Assembly (NCBI GenBank): GCA_021158645.1
Contig: JAGGUH010000034.1
Coordinates: 1 to 9,980 of the forward strand
From: a bacterium
Lineage (GTDB): Bacteria > Patescibacteriota > Minisyncoccia > UBA6257 > JAGGUH01
Direction of reading: 5' to 3'
DNA: 9,980 nucleotides
Made by a program: the position numbers and the translations under genes. The notes beneath the pieces were generated by a model that was not told the DNA's origin, searched no databases, and saw only the letters and a program-made list of their open reading frames with translations. Position 1 is the stretch's first letter, and each line of letters opens with the position of its first letter. Shown in pieces: positions 1 to 6,305 of this stretch.

Positions 1-22
1 CTTATTTTGCCATTTTGCTTAA

Positions 23-84
23 AATGTGTGAATCTGTCATAATTGAGGTATATGATGACAATAAATATGACAGATTCACACATT
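23..84 (+). repeat. Perfect 19-bp inverted repeat around the transposase start
   Basis: The arms are 23-41 (AATGTGTGAATCTGTCATA) and 66-84, its exact reverse complement, separated by 24 nt. The spacer carries the Shine-Dalgarno-like GAGG (45-48) and the best ATG (55). The right arm is part of the coding sequence. The left arm, containing TGTGTGAATCTGTCA, looks like the terminal inverted repeat of an insertion sequence; the right arm would then be an internal inverted copy. Two readings fit: a transposase-binding autoregulatory site, or an RNA stem that forms in read-through transcripts and limits translation, as known for IS10 and IS50. The repeat is directly visible; its role is inferred. 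Confidence 0.85.
45..48 (+). promoter_or_regulatory. Shine-Dalgarno-like GAGG deciding the transposase start
   Basis: GAGG lies 6 nt before the ATG at 55, against 3 nt before the ATG at 52 and 18 nt before the ATG at 67. The ATG at 55 is therefore the best start, and the TTG at 43 is excluded because the motif overlaps it. I see no comparable motif before the minus-strand genes, so this site stands out in the window. Confidence 0.55.
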
Positions 85-300
85 ATTAGTATTACACAAA
101 TTAAAGAATTTTTAAAGGTTAGTTCAGTTATCAAATTTAAAGCAGTTTCTAAAGAAGAAAAGTATCAATGGATTGATGATGTTTTGAATAGATTTAGATA
201 TTTTGGTTTAAGAAAAAAGAACAAAGGTTTTGTTAGAAATTACATTGTTAAAATAACTGGTTTATCTAAATCACAGGTAGATAGATTGATTAATTCTTAA
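55..300 (+). pseudogene. N-terminal remnant of a CPR-type DDE transposase/integrase
   Basis: Eighty-one codons from the ATG at 55. The product reads like the N-terminal DNA-binding region of the integrase-core transposases common in CPR genomes: a short leader, QIKEFLKVSS, SKEEKYQWIDDVLNRFRYF, then LRKKNKGFVRNYIVKITGLSKSQVDRLI, a probable helix-turn-helix. Full-length relatives run to a few hundred residues with a DDE catalytic domain; nothing like that follows here. After the TAA at 298-300 the same frame reads KTRNIKSKRKII before another stop, which resembles the basic linker I would expect next. A nonsense mutation followed by decay is thus as likely as a clean deletion. It is the only plus-strand gene and the only one with a recognisable Shine-Dalgarno motif, which fits an acquired element. 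A small stand-alone DNA-binding protein is the alternative. The family assignment is from memory of such sequences, not a search. Confidence 0.68.
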
Positions 301-408
301 AAAACAAGAAATATAAAAAGCAAAAGAAAAATTATTTAAAAATTTTAAACATATACCACAAGAAATAACAGAATTTACCATTTTTATTTCACACGTATAT
401 CTTGACTA

Positions 409-429
409 GAAAATACTGTAAGTATTTTT
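409..429 (+). terminator. AT-rich hairpin with trailing T-run
   Basis: The stem AAAATACT (410-417) pairs perfectly with AGTATTTT (421-428) over a GTA loop, with one more possible G-T pair at 409/429, and is followed by TTTTTCTTT on the plus strand. This resembles a weak intrinsic terminator for plus-strand transcription from the transposase remnant. The stem has little G+C, so the call is tentative. Confidence 0.35.
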
Positions 430-475
430 CTTTAAACTATAATAATCAAAATAACTTTTATATACCCCCAAATAA

Positions 476-509
476 AATATTCCAATATTCTTAAGAATGT
501 TGGAATATT
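476..509 (-). terminator. 34-bp near-perfect palindrome downstream of mreC
   Basis: The halves 476-492 and 493-509 are reverse complements at 16 of 17 positions; the exception (486/499) can pair as G-U in one transcript. Read from the minus strand, the hairpin lies about 80 nt past the mreC stop and is followed by a short T-rich tract and then a run of Gs. It could end the ybeY-mreC transcript. Because there is no spacer at all and the U-tract is poor, a protein-binding dyad or a relic insertion-sequence end are alternatives. Confidence 0.45.
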
Positions 510-590
510 GATAAGTGGAGTTTTTGAGTTTTGGTTTAAAATTTTAACAAAAGAGTTGTTTTTTAAATTCTTTAGTAGTTTAAAGTAGTT

Positions 591-1298
591 TTATTTTTTC
601 ATTACTAAAACTTGGGTAATTTGATACCATTTATAAGGAAGTTTTATTTCTATTTCTAAAAATGGCAAATCTTCTTTGACTTCTATTTTTTTTATTTCGC
701 CAACAAGAAGTCCTCTTGGATATTTAAAGTCAAAACCAGAACTATAAAGCGCTTCTCCTTCTTTTAAAGAAGTATTTTTGGGAATCAAATCTAAAAAAAT
801 GTTTTGATTTTTTGCTTTTATTGTACCCACTAAATCGCGGTTTTTTAATGTTACTGTTATCGAATTTTCTTTATCAAAAAAGGTAGAAACTTTTGAAAAA
901 TTTTCTTTAACTTCCTTTATTTTTCCAATAACAATTTTTTCATTTAAAAGAACGATATCGCCTTCTTCAATTCCATCTTTTTTTCCTTTATCAATTAAAA
1001 AAACAGGGTTTAAATTAAAAGGAGAAGCACCAATAACATTTGCTAAAATAATTTTTTTTTGGAATTTTTCTTTAATTTTTAATGCTTCTTTTAAAAGAGA
1101 ATTTTCTTTTTTTAATTTTTCGAATTCAAATAATTTTGCTTCAAAAAGTGCTTTTTGATATTGAAGTTCTTGGATTTTTCTTTGAATTTCTGGCTTTTTT
1201 GTAAAAAAATTAAACAAAAAATTGCTTGAAGTTGCAATTTTTAAAAAAGTGAATAAAAAACAAATACAAAAAACAAACTTAAAAAATACATTAAGCAT
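591..1298 (-). CDS. mreC: Rod shape-determining protein MreC
   Basis: MreC is a membrane-anchored scaffold that links the cytoskeleton to the peptidoglycan elongation machinery on the outer face of the membrane. The 235-residue product has one N-terminal membrane segment (about residues 4-22), then a charged coiled coil (about 35-80), then a beta-rich MreC core. Family-typical stretches include NPVFLIDKGKKDGIEEGD (about 97-114), VIGKIKEV followed by SKVSTFFDKENSITVTL (about 123-151), and YPRGLLVGEIKKIE (about 193-206). Its length is at the short end for the family. It starts 3 nt after the lysS stop, so translation is probably coupled, and it is the last gene of the cluster. No mreB, mreD, PBP2 or rodA gene lies beside it; the DNA downstream is non-coding. 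No Shine-Dalgarno motif is visible before the ATG. Confidence 0.93.
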   Translation of the reverse strand: MLNVFFKFVFCICFLFTFLKIATSSNFLFNFFTKKPEIQRKIQELQYQKALFEAKLFEFEKLKKENSLLKEALKIKEKFQKKIILANVIGASPFNLNPVFLIDKGKKDGIEEGDIVLLNEKIVIGKIKEVKENFSKVSTFFDKENSITVTLKNRDLVGTIKAKNQNIFLDLIPKNTSLKEGEALYSSGFDFKYPRGLLVGEIKKIEVKEDLPFLEIEIKLPYKWYQITQVLVMKK

Positions 1299-1301
1299 AG
1301 T

Positions 1302-2765
1302 TTATTTTGGTTTAAGTAGAGGAAAGAAAATTATTTCTTTAATATTAGAAGTATTAGTTAAAATCATTGTCAATCTTTCAAGCCCAATGCCAAGGCCAGT
1401 AGTTGGAGGCATTCCATAATTTAGGGCTTCTAAAAAATCAGAATCATATCTTTGAACTTCTTTGTCAATTTTTAAAAGTTTTTGTTGTTCTAAAAATGCT
1501 TTTTTTTGTTCTTTGGGGTCATTTTCTTCTGAATAGCCGTTAGCAACTTCCATTCCTGCAATTATCAATTGAAACCTTGAAGCCCTTAAATGATTTTTTG
1601 AGTTTCTTTTGGCTAAAGGAGAAATATTTTTTGGATGCAAAACTACAAAAGTTGGTTGGATTATTTTTGGTAAAGAAATTTTTTTAAAAACAAAATCAAA
1701 CAGATATTTTGGTGGAAGTTTTTTATTGATTTCAATTTTTAATTTTTTAATTTTTTTTACAATTTCTTTATCAGAATCGTTTTCAAAATCTATTCCAGAA
1801 TCATCTTTAACTTTTTTAACAATATCAATTATTTCAAATTTTTTTGAGAAATCTAAATTAAAGTTTTGATATTTTATTTTTTTTGTTTTAAAAATTTCTT
1901 TTAAAAGATTCTTTAATAATTTTTCTAAAAAATTCATAAAATTTAAATAATTGGCATAACTCCAATATGCCTCAATCATTAAGAATTCAGGATTATGAGT
2001 ATTATCAATCCCCTCGTTTCTAAAACATTTCCCAATTTCAAAAATTTTTTGATAGCCACCAATAATTAAACGTTTTAAATAAAGTTCTGGAGCAATTCTT
2101 AAATAAAGGTTTAATTTTAGGGATTGATGAAAAGTTTCAAAAGGCATTGCCGAAGCACCTCCAGGAATTGGTTGTAAAATTGGAGTTTCTACTTCTAAAA
2201 AATTATTTTTTAGAAAATAATTTCTAATAAAGGAGATAATTTTTGATTTTAAAATAAATTTTTCGTAAACTTCTTTGTTTAGTAAAAGATCTAAATATCT
2301 TTTTCTAAACCTTTCTTCAACATCTTTTAAACCATACCATTCTTTTGGTAAAGGCAAACTTGCTTTTGCTAAAATTTGAATTTTTTCTGCTAAAATCGTT
2401 TTTTCTTTTGTTTTTGTTTCAAATAAAGTTCCCTTTACAGCAATAATATCTCCTAATTCTAAAAATTTTAGAAGAAAAGAGAAATCATCTTTTAAAACAT
2501 CTTTTTTTAAAAGAATTTGAATTTTATAATGGTTTTGCTTTAAATCCAAGAAACAGAGTTTGCCCATTTCTCTTTTGGCAAAAATTCTCCCACAGACAAG
2601 AATCTTTTTTTTTCTTTTTTTTAATTTAGAAAAATTTTCAAAAACTTCTTTAATTAAAAAAAATTCCTTTGAGAATTCTGGAAAAGGATTAATGTTTTTT
2701 TTTCTTAATGATTCAATTTTTTTCTTTCTTTCTTCTTTAATTTTTTTCAAAAAAATTTCTTCCAT
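1302..2765 (-). CDS. lysS: Class II lysyl-tRNA synthetase
   Basis: This cytoplasmic enzyme attaches lysine to tRNA-Lys using ATP. The 487-residue product has a basic N-terminal helix, an anticodon-binding OB fold (about 55-132), and the class II catalytic domain. Motif 1 is around 175-202. Motif 2 is clear in RIAPELYLKRL (223-233) through FEIGKCFRNEGID and HNPEF (to 261). Motif 3 is GLGIGLERLTMIL (457-469), followed by the typical ending EIIFFPLLKP. The segment ISPLAKR (381-387) and GMEVANGYSEENDP (404-417) are characteristic of LysRS rather than the closely related AspRS and AsnRS. Length is normal for bacterial LysS. It lies 85 nt after ftsZ and 3 nt before mreC, all in the same direction. 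The ATG at 2765 gives the expected N-terminus, though no ribosome-binding motif precedes it. Confidence 0.97.
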   Translation of the reverse strand: MEEIFLKKIKEERKKKIESLRKKNINPFPEFSKEFFLIKEVFENFSKLKKRKKKILVCGRIFAKREMGKLCFLDLKQNHYKIQILLKKDVLKDDFSFLLKFLELGDIIAVKGTLFETKTKEKTILAEKIQILAKASLPLPKEWYGLKDVEERFRKRYLDLLLNKEVYEKFILKSKIISFIRNYFLKNNFLEVETPILQPIPGGASAMPFETFHQSLKLNLYLRIAPELYLKRLIIGGYQKIFEIGKCFRNEGIDNTHNPEFLMIEAYWSYANYLNFMNFLEKLLKNLLKEIFKTKKIKYQNFNLDFSKKFEIIDIVKKVKDDSGIDFENDSDKEIVKKIKKLKIEINKKLPPKYLFDFVFKKISLPKIIQPTFVVLHPKNISPLAKRNSKNHLRASRFQLIIAGMEVANGYSEENDPKEQKKAFLEQQKLLKIDKEVQRYDSDFLEALNYGMPPTTGLGIGLERLTMILTNTSNIKEIIFFPLLKPK

Positions 2766-2850
2766 TTTTTTAAAATAAATAAAAAAAACGAAGAATTCAA
2801 TGAAATCCTAAAATTTAACTAAAATTTGGAAATGTTTTTGTTAAAAAAAT

Positions 2851-4074
2851 TTATCTTTTTTTCTTTTTTCTTCTGAATAATGCCGGAATATCAAAATAAT
2901 CCTTTATTTGAGAAATTTTTGGTTGAGATTTTTCTATCTCTTCTTGAAACGGCTTCTTATCTTTCTTATATTTTTTATCTTTTTTATCTTTATTATTATC
3001 GTTTTCTTTATTTTCTTTTGGTTTTAGTTCTAATAAAGATGATTTTTCTTTTATTTTTTCTTTTATGTCTTTTTTGTTTTTAAATGCTTCTAAAATGCTT
3101 TCTTGGTGAAATGAAAAATTATTCAAAGTAGGATCGAAACCACAGGCAATTGAAATTACTTTTATTTCTTCTTTGTTTAATCTCCGATCTTCAAAAGCAC
3201 CACAAATAATTTTTGCATCCGGAGAAACTCTTTCTTTGACTAAATTTGCTACTTCCTGAATTTCTTGCATTTTAAGAGATCTTCCTCCGATGTTTAAGAG
3301 CACCCCTTTAGCACCATCAATTGATGCTTCAAGTAAAGGGCTTTCAATTGCTTTTTTTGCGGCTTCAATAGCCCGATCTTCTCCTTTTCCAAATCCGATT
3401 CCAACCAAAGCAGAACCAGCATCTTTCATAATTAATTTCACATCAGCAAAATCTACATTTATAATTCCTGGTTTGACAATTAAATCAATGATTCCTTCTA
3501 CGGCTTGTTTTAAAATGTCATCAATTGCTTCAAATGCTTTAAGGAGTGGTGTGTCTTTTTCAATAATAGAAAATATCTTGTCATTTTTAATAACAATCAA
3601 AGCATCAACTTTGTTTTTTAATTCGTTTAATCCATTTTTGGCAATTCTTTCTCTTTGGCTTCCCTCAAAAGAAAATGGTTTTGTAATTACTCCAATAGTA
3701 AGAGCGCCAAGTTCTTTTGCAATTTCACAAATTACCGGCGAGGCACCAGTTCCAGTTCCTCCTCCAAATCCTGCGGTTACAAACACCATACCAGCACCCT
3801 CTAAAATTTTCTTAATTTTATCCTGAGCGCTTAAAGCCGCTTCTCTCCCGATTTCAGGATTCATTCCAGCACCAAGTCCCCCAGTTAAATCTTTTCCAAT
3901 ACTAATTTTATGTTTTGCTAATGAATTTTCTAAATCTTGAATATCAGTATTAACGACAATAAAGTCAACATAACGAATTTTTTCTTTTAGTTGCATTCTT
4001 GAGACAACATTTCCGCCACAGCCACCAACTCCAACTACTTTTATTTTTACTAAATCTTTAGCTAAAAGTTTCAT
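2851..4074 (-). CDS. ftsZ: Cell division GTPase FtsZ
   Basis: FtsZ is the tubulin-like GTPase that polymerises into the division ring. The 407-residue product has the nucleotide-binding GVGGCGGN (15-22), the tubulin signature GGGTGTG (104-110), TKPFSFEGSQR (131-141), and the catalytic T7 loop NVDFAD (206-211) with both acidic residues (D208, D211). The polymerisation core ends near residue 318. It is followed by a linker of about 70 residues, very rich in Lys, Asp, Asn and Glu (about 335-385). The C-terminal peptide YFDIPALFRR (393-402) matches the conserved tail that binds FtsA, and then a basic KKKKR end follows. The signature is followed by ASP where many FtsZs have AAP, a minor change. 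It begins 9 nt after the ftsA stop, the classic ftsA-ftsZ order. No Shine-Dalgarno motif precedes the ATG. Confidence 0.98.
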   Translation of the reverse strand: MKLLAKDLVKIKVVGVGGCGGNVVSRMQLKEKIRYVDFIVVNTDIQDLENSLAKHKISIGKDLTGGLGAGMNPEIGREAALSAQDKIKKILEGAGMVFVTAGFGGGTGTGASPVICEIAKELGALTIGVITKPFSFEGSQRERIAKNGLNELKNKVDALIVIKNDKIFSIIEKDTPLLKAFEAIDDILKQAVEGIIDLIVKPGIINVDFADVKLIMKDAGSALVGIGFGKGEDRAIEAAKKAIESPLLEASIDGAKGVLLNIGGRSLKMQEIQEVANLVKERVSPDAKIICGAFEDRRLNKEEIKVISIACGFDPTLNNFSFHQESILEAFKNKKDIKEKIKEKSSLLELKPKENKENDNNKDKKDKKYKKDKKPFQEEIEKSQPKISQIKDYFDIPALFRRKKKKR

Positions 4075-4083
4075 TATAAAAAT

Positions 4084-5328
4084 TTATGGTAAAAATGGTT
4101 TAAAGATATTTTTTATTTTATTTAAAACCCCAACCTTTCTCTTAAAAGATTTAAATTTTTTTTGATCTTCACTTGCCCAAAGAGTAAGCCCAATTAAGTT
4201 TGCATAATTTGGATTATTAAGAATTTCTTTTTCTTTTTCTTCCCACAAACTTTCAGAAGAAAAGTTAATCGACCTTCCAATTTGAGCGCTCATTCTTAAA
4301 TTTTCTTTTGCCAAATCAACAATGGCTGGAATTTTTGCTCCGCCACCAACCAAAACAATTCCCGCCGGAAACTTTGGCTCAATTTTTGCTTCTTTTAAAG
4401 ATTCAAGAACTAAATCAAAAATTTCTTCTAATCTTGCTTGAATAATTTCGGCTAAAAACCTTTTAGAAACTATTCCTTCTATTTTAGAATCAATTTCAGA
4501 TAAATCAATAGTTTCTTTTTTAGAAACTTCCTTTGCTTTTGCCCAGCCAAAATGAATTTTTAGAACTTCAGCAATTTCGGGTGGAATTTTTAAAGCAACG
4601 GCAATATCATTAGTAATATGAATACCTCCAATAGGCAATGTTTTTGCTAAAAGGATTTTATCTTCGCAGACTACTAAAATATCAGTAGTGCCGGCTCCAA
4701 TATCTAAAAGCAAAACCCCTAATTCTTTTTGATTTTTTGAAAGAACTGATCTTAAAGAAAGTAAAGGATTATAAACTACTTCTTCGACTTGATATCCGCT
4801 TAATCCTTCAACTGCTTTAGTGATGTTTTTTAGAATCGGAGAAAAACAATCAACAAGTAAACTTTCTACTTCGAGCCGAATACCACTCATTCCTACCGGA
4901 TCTCGAATTGGTCCCACTCCATCAACATAAAATTCTATCGGAACTACATGTAAGAGTGAGCGGTTCATTGGAAAACCAATGGTTCGAGATGACTCAACGG
5001 CTCTAGCAATATCACTTTGAGTAATTTCATTGTCAGCCCGAGCCACAGCGGTTGCTCCTCGTGAGGGTTTAACACTTATTCCTTCGCCAGTGATATTAAT
5101 ATAAATTTTTTTAAAAGGAATTTTTATTTCTCTTTGAAGTTCTGATAAAAGATTTGCGATAGTCATTGATGCTTCTTCTAAATCAACGATAATTCCTTTT
5201 CTTAATCCAGAAGTTTTAGAAGTTAAGCACTCCAAAATTCTTGGAGTTCTGATTTTTTCATCAAAAGAAACAGCAATGGCTCGGGCATTTTGAGTTCCTA
5301 AATCTAAGGCAATAATTGGACTCTTCAT
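4084..5328 (-). CDS. ftsA: Cell division protein FtsA
   Basis: FtsA is an actin-like ATPase that anchors FtsZ filaments to the inner face of the membrane. In the 414-residue product, the phosphate-1 motif is DLGTQNAR (9-16), the FtsA-specific 1C subdomain lies around 84-160, phosphate-2 is LLDIGAGTTD (207-216), and the adenosine-binding motif is GIVLVGGGAKI (323-333). The C-terminus VLNKIKNIFKPFLP (401-414) looks like the amphipathic membrane-targeting helix. Length is normal. Its ATG overlaps the ybeY stop by 4 nt (ATGA), which implies coupled translation, and ftsZ follows 9 nt downstream. Confidence 0.97.
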   Translation of the reverse strand: MKSPIIALDLGTQNARAIAVSFDEKIRTPRILECLTSKTSGLRKGIIVDLEEASMTIANLLSELQREIKIPFKKIYINITGEGISVKPSRGATAVARADNEITQSDIARAVESSRTIGFPMNRSLLHVVPIEFYVDGVGPIRDPVGMSGIRLEVESLLVDCFSPILKNITKAVEGLSGYQVEEVVYNPLLSLRSVLSKNQKELGVLLLDIGAGTTDILVVCEDKILLAKTLPIGGIHITNDIAVALKIPPEIAEVLKIHFGWAKAKEVSKKETIDLSEIDSKIEGIVSKRFLAEIIQARLEEIFDLVLESLKEAKIEPKFPAGIVLVGGGAKIPAIVDLAKENLRMSAQIGRSINFSSESLWEEKEKEILNNPNYANLIGLTLWASEDQKKFKSFKRKVGVLNKIKNIFKPFLP

Positions 5329-5756
5329 AATTTTAAAATTTTCTTTAAAATTTCTTTTTCTTTTGTTTTAAAAATTTTTGCTTCTTTTTCGTTTTGATGT
5401 TCGAATCCTAAAAGATGCAAAACGCCATGAATGGCGATTTCTAAAAGATATTGCCAAAAATCTAAATTTGTTCTTATTGCTATTTTTTTAATATAAGATG
5501 GACAAAGAAAAATTTCTCCGAAAATTTCTTTTCCTTTGGGATAAACAAATTCTTTTGGCGAAGAAAAACTCAAAACCGTAGTTACTCGGTTCTTTTTTCT
5601 AAATTTTTTATTTAACCTTCTCATTCTTGAAGCACCAACCAAATAAAAAACAATTTTTTTTTCTTTCAAGTTAAGTTCTTTCAAAACTTCTTCTAATTTT
5701 TTTTTAAGTTTCTCTAAATCTAAATTTCTTTGAGTGAAATCAACAATTTCTAACAT
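5325..5756 (-). CDS. ybeY: Endoribonuclease YbeY (rRNA maturation factor)
   Basis: YbeY is a metal-dependent endoribonuclease involved in 16S rRNA 3'-end maturation and ribosome quality control. The 143-residue product has the family zinc-binding motif HGVLHLLGFEH with His110, His114 and His120. It also carries TTVLSFSSP (59-67, TDVLSFP in many homologues) and GEIFLCPSYIKK (80-91). Length is typical. It is the first gene of the minus-strand cluster, and its TGA overlaps the ftsA start (ATGA). That overlap is useful evidence that TGA is a true stop in this organism. The DNA upstream is a 549-nt non-coding region with a candidate promoter about 370 nt before this start; no Shine-Dalgarno motif is visible. 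Confidence 0.95.
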   Translation of the reverse strand: MLEIVDFTQRNLDLEKLKKKLEEVLKELNLKEKKIVFYLVGASRMRRLNKKFRKKNRVTTVLSFSSPKEFVYPKGKEIFGEIFLCPSYIKKIAIRTNLDFWQYLLEIAIHGVLHLLGFEHQNEKEAKIFKTKEKEILKKILKL

Positions 5757-5852
5757 ATTAATTATTTGTTAAATAAATTTTAAAAATTAAATTTGCTTAA
5801 ATTTAGTTTTGATTATTTAAATTACAAAATTCCAAATCACAAACAAATTCAA

Positions 5853-5897
5853 AATTTAAAATTCGAAACAAAGTTAAATTAAAAATCAAATATCAAA
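5853..5897 (+). repeat. Dispersed AT-rich repeat, copy 1
   Basis: Positions 5853-5872 match 9833-9852 at 19 of 20 bases (AATTTAAAATTC followed by AAACAAA with one difference between). TCAAATATCAAA (5886-5897) recurs at 9869-9880. Both copies lie in intergenic DNA upstream of minus-strand clusters. This segment overlaps the left arm of the long inverted repeat. Confidence 0.5.
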
Positions 5898-6025
5898 AAT
5901 CAAAATGAAAAGTCAAAAAGAATAAAAAGAATTAAAGAAAAAAGAAAAAGTTTTGTTTTTAATTCTTTTTGAATTTTGAATTGTCATTTTGAATTTTGAA
6001 ATTTGAATTTTGATTTGATTAATTT
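5870..6025. repeat. Long imperfect inverted repeat, AT-rich
   Basis: The centre is a perfect 13-bp stem, AAAAAGAATTAAA (5924-5936) with TTTAATTCTTTTT (5958-5970), around a 21-nt purine-rich loop. The pairing continues imperfectly outward for about 50 more nt. The left arm (about 5885-5920) is built of TCAAA-type units including TCAAAATGA; the right arm carries the complement, including GTCATTTTGAATTTTGAAATTTGA. The arms are too similar to be chance alone, although low base complexity inflates the match. A related sequence occurs at 9833-9895. Confidence 0.7.
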
Positions 6026-6125
6026 TGCGTTTTAAATTAAAGATTTGCGCTTTATACTCGAATTATTGTTGTTATTTGTTGTTCAATTATTAATCATACT
6101 GGTTGGTAAATTTCTTTTTTTTGAG

Positions 6126-6153
6126 ATTTTAATCAAGAGATAAAAGAAGTCAA
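6126..6153 (-). promoter_or_regulatory. Candidate sigma-70-type promoter for the ybeY cluster
   Basis: On the minus strand, TTGACT (6153-6148) and TAAAAT (6131-6126) are separated by 16 bp. Each differs from the consensus hexamer at one base. It points toward ybeY, with a predicted transcription start near 6120. In DNA this AT-rich, chance -10 boxes are common, but the G- and C-containing -35 makes this the best candidate I see in the region. Confidence 0.4.
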
Positions 6154-6215
6154 TATACTAATTAGTTTAACATTTAATTGGCAGTTGGGCCAGTCGGCGT
6201 TCGGCAATTTAAATT

Positions 6216-6261
6216 AATAAATTTGGCGCCAGAAAAGAAAGGCGCCAACAAGAAATTTATT
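6216..6261 (-). terminator. GGCGCC hairpin downstream of hsp20
   Basis: TTGGCGCC (6223-6230) pairs perfectly with GGCGCCAA (6241-6248) across a 10-nt purine loop. An outer AT stem can add AATAAAT (6216-6222) with ATTTATT (6255-6261), leaving a 6-nt bulge. Read on the minus strand it lies about 45 nt past the hsp20 stop, and the inner stem is followed by ATTTATTAATTT. That fits an intrinsic terminator for hsp20 that also insulates the ybeY cluster. The tail is not a pure U-run, so a processed or regulatory RNA structure is possible. Confidence 0.5.
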
Positions 6262-6305
6262 GTTCGATAAAATTTATTTTATTCAATAAAATTTTTTTAA
6301 TAAAT

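Larger units (their letters stand above)
301..590. other. Non-coding stretch between transposase remnant and mreC
   Basis: This 290-nt AT-rich region separates the converging 3' ends of the transposase remnant and mreC. No credible gene is visible in it. One frame (317-406) is open for 30 codons but has no start codon and no recognisable motif. The region holds two hairpins, 409-429 and 476-509, listed separately. It may include decayed insertion-sequence DNA, but I see no second terminal repeat matching the arm at 23-41. Confidence 0.6.
5757..6305. other. 549-nt structured non-coding region between hsp20 and ybeY
   Basis: No credible gene is visible on either strand. From left to right it holds AT-rich repeat DNA with a long imperfect inverted repeat (about 5870-6025), a possible promoter directed at ybeY (6126-6153), a GC-rich patch (about 6179-6207) and a GGCGCC hairpin (6216-6261) next to the hsp20 stop. 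If transcription of the ybeY cluster starts near 6120, its leader would be about 360 nt and would include the inverted repeat. Confidence 0.7.

Noticed and set aside
317..409. Thirty open codons after the transposase remnant, in another frame
   Set aside because: There is no start codon, ribosome-binding motif or family resemblance; the length is unremarkable.
402..443. TTGACT and TATAAT resembling a plus-strand promoter
   Set aside because: The hexamers are 30 bp apart, far beyond functional spacing, and nothing on the plus strand downstream needs a promoter.
1222..1869. Plus-strand open frames opposite mreC and lysS (1222-1419, 1609-1869)
   Set aside because: Both are antisense to well-supported genes and have low-complexity Phe/Ile/Lys composition expected from AT-rich shadow frames.
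2772..2800. TTGAAT-17 bp-TATTTT before lysS
   Set aside because: Each hexamer has two mismatches and the predicted start would fall on the lysS ATG; too weak in DNA of this composition.
2560..3083. Plus-strand open frames at 2560-2778 and 2880-3083
   Set aside because: They are complements of the Lys-rich LysRS N-terminus and the Lys-rich FtsZ linker; the apparent hydrophobic runs arise from poly-A on the other strand.
3290..3826. Plus-strand open frame of 178 codons
   Set aside because: It is exactly antisense to the conserved FtsZ core and has a Ser/Ile/Pro-rich composition that mirrors the complementary codons; no family features.
6160..6248. tRNA or known small RNA in the GC-rich patch and hairpin
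   Set aside because: There is no T-loop consensus, no cloverleaf with an acceptor stem of 7 bp, and no recognisable 6S, tmRNA, RNase P or SRP RNA features.
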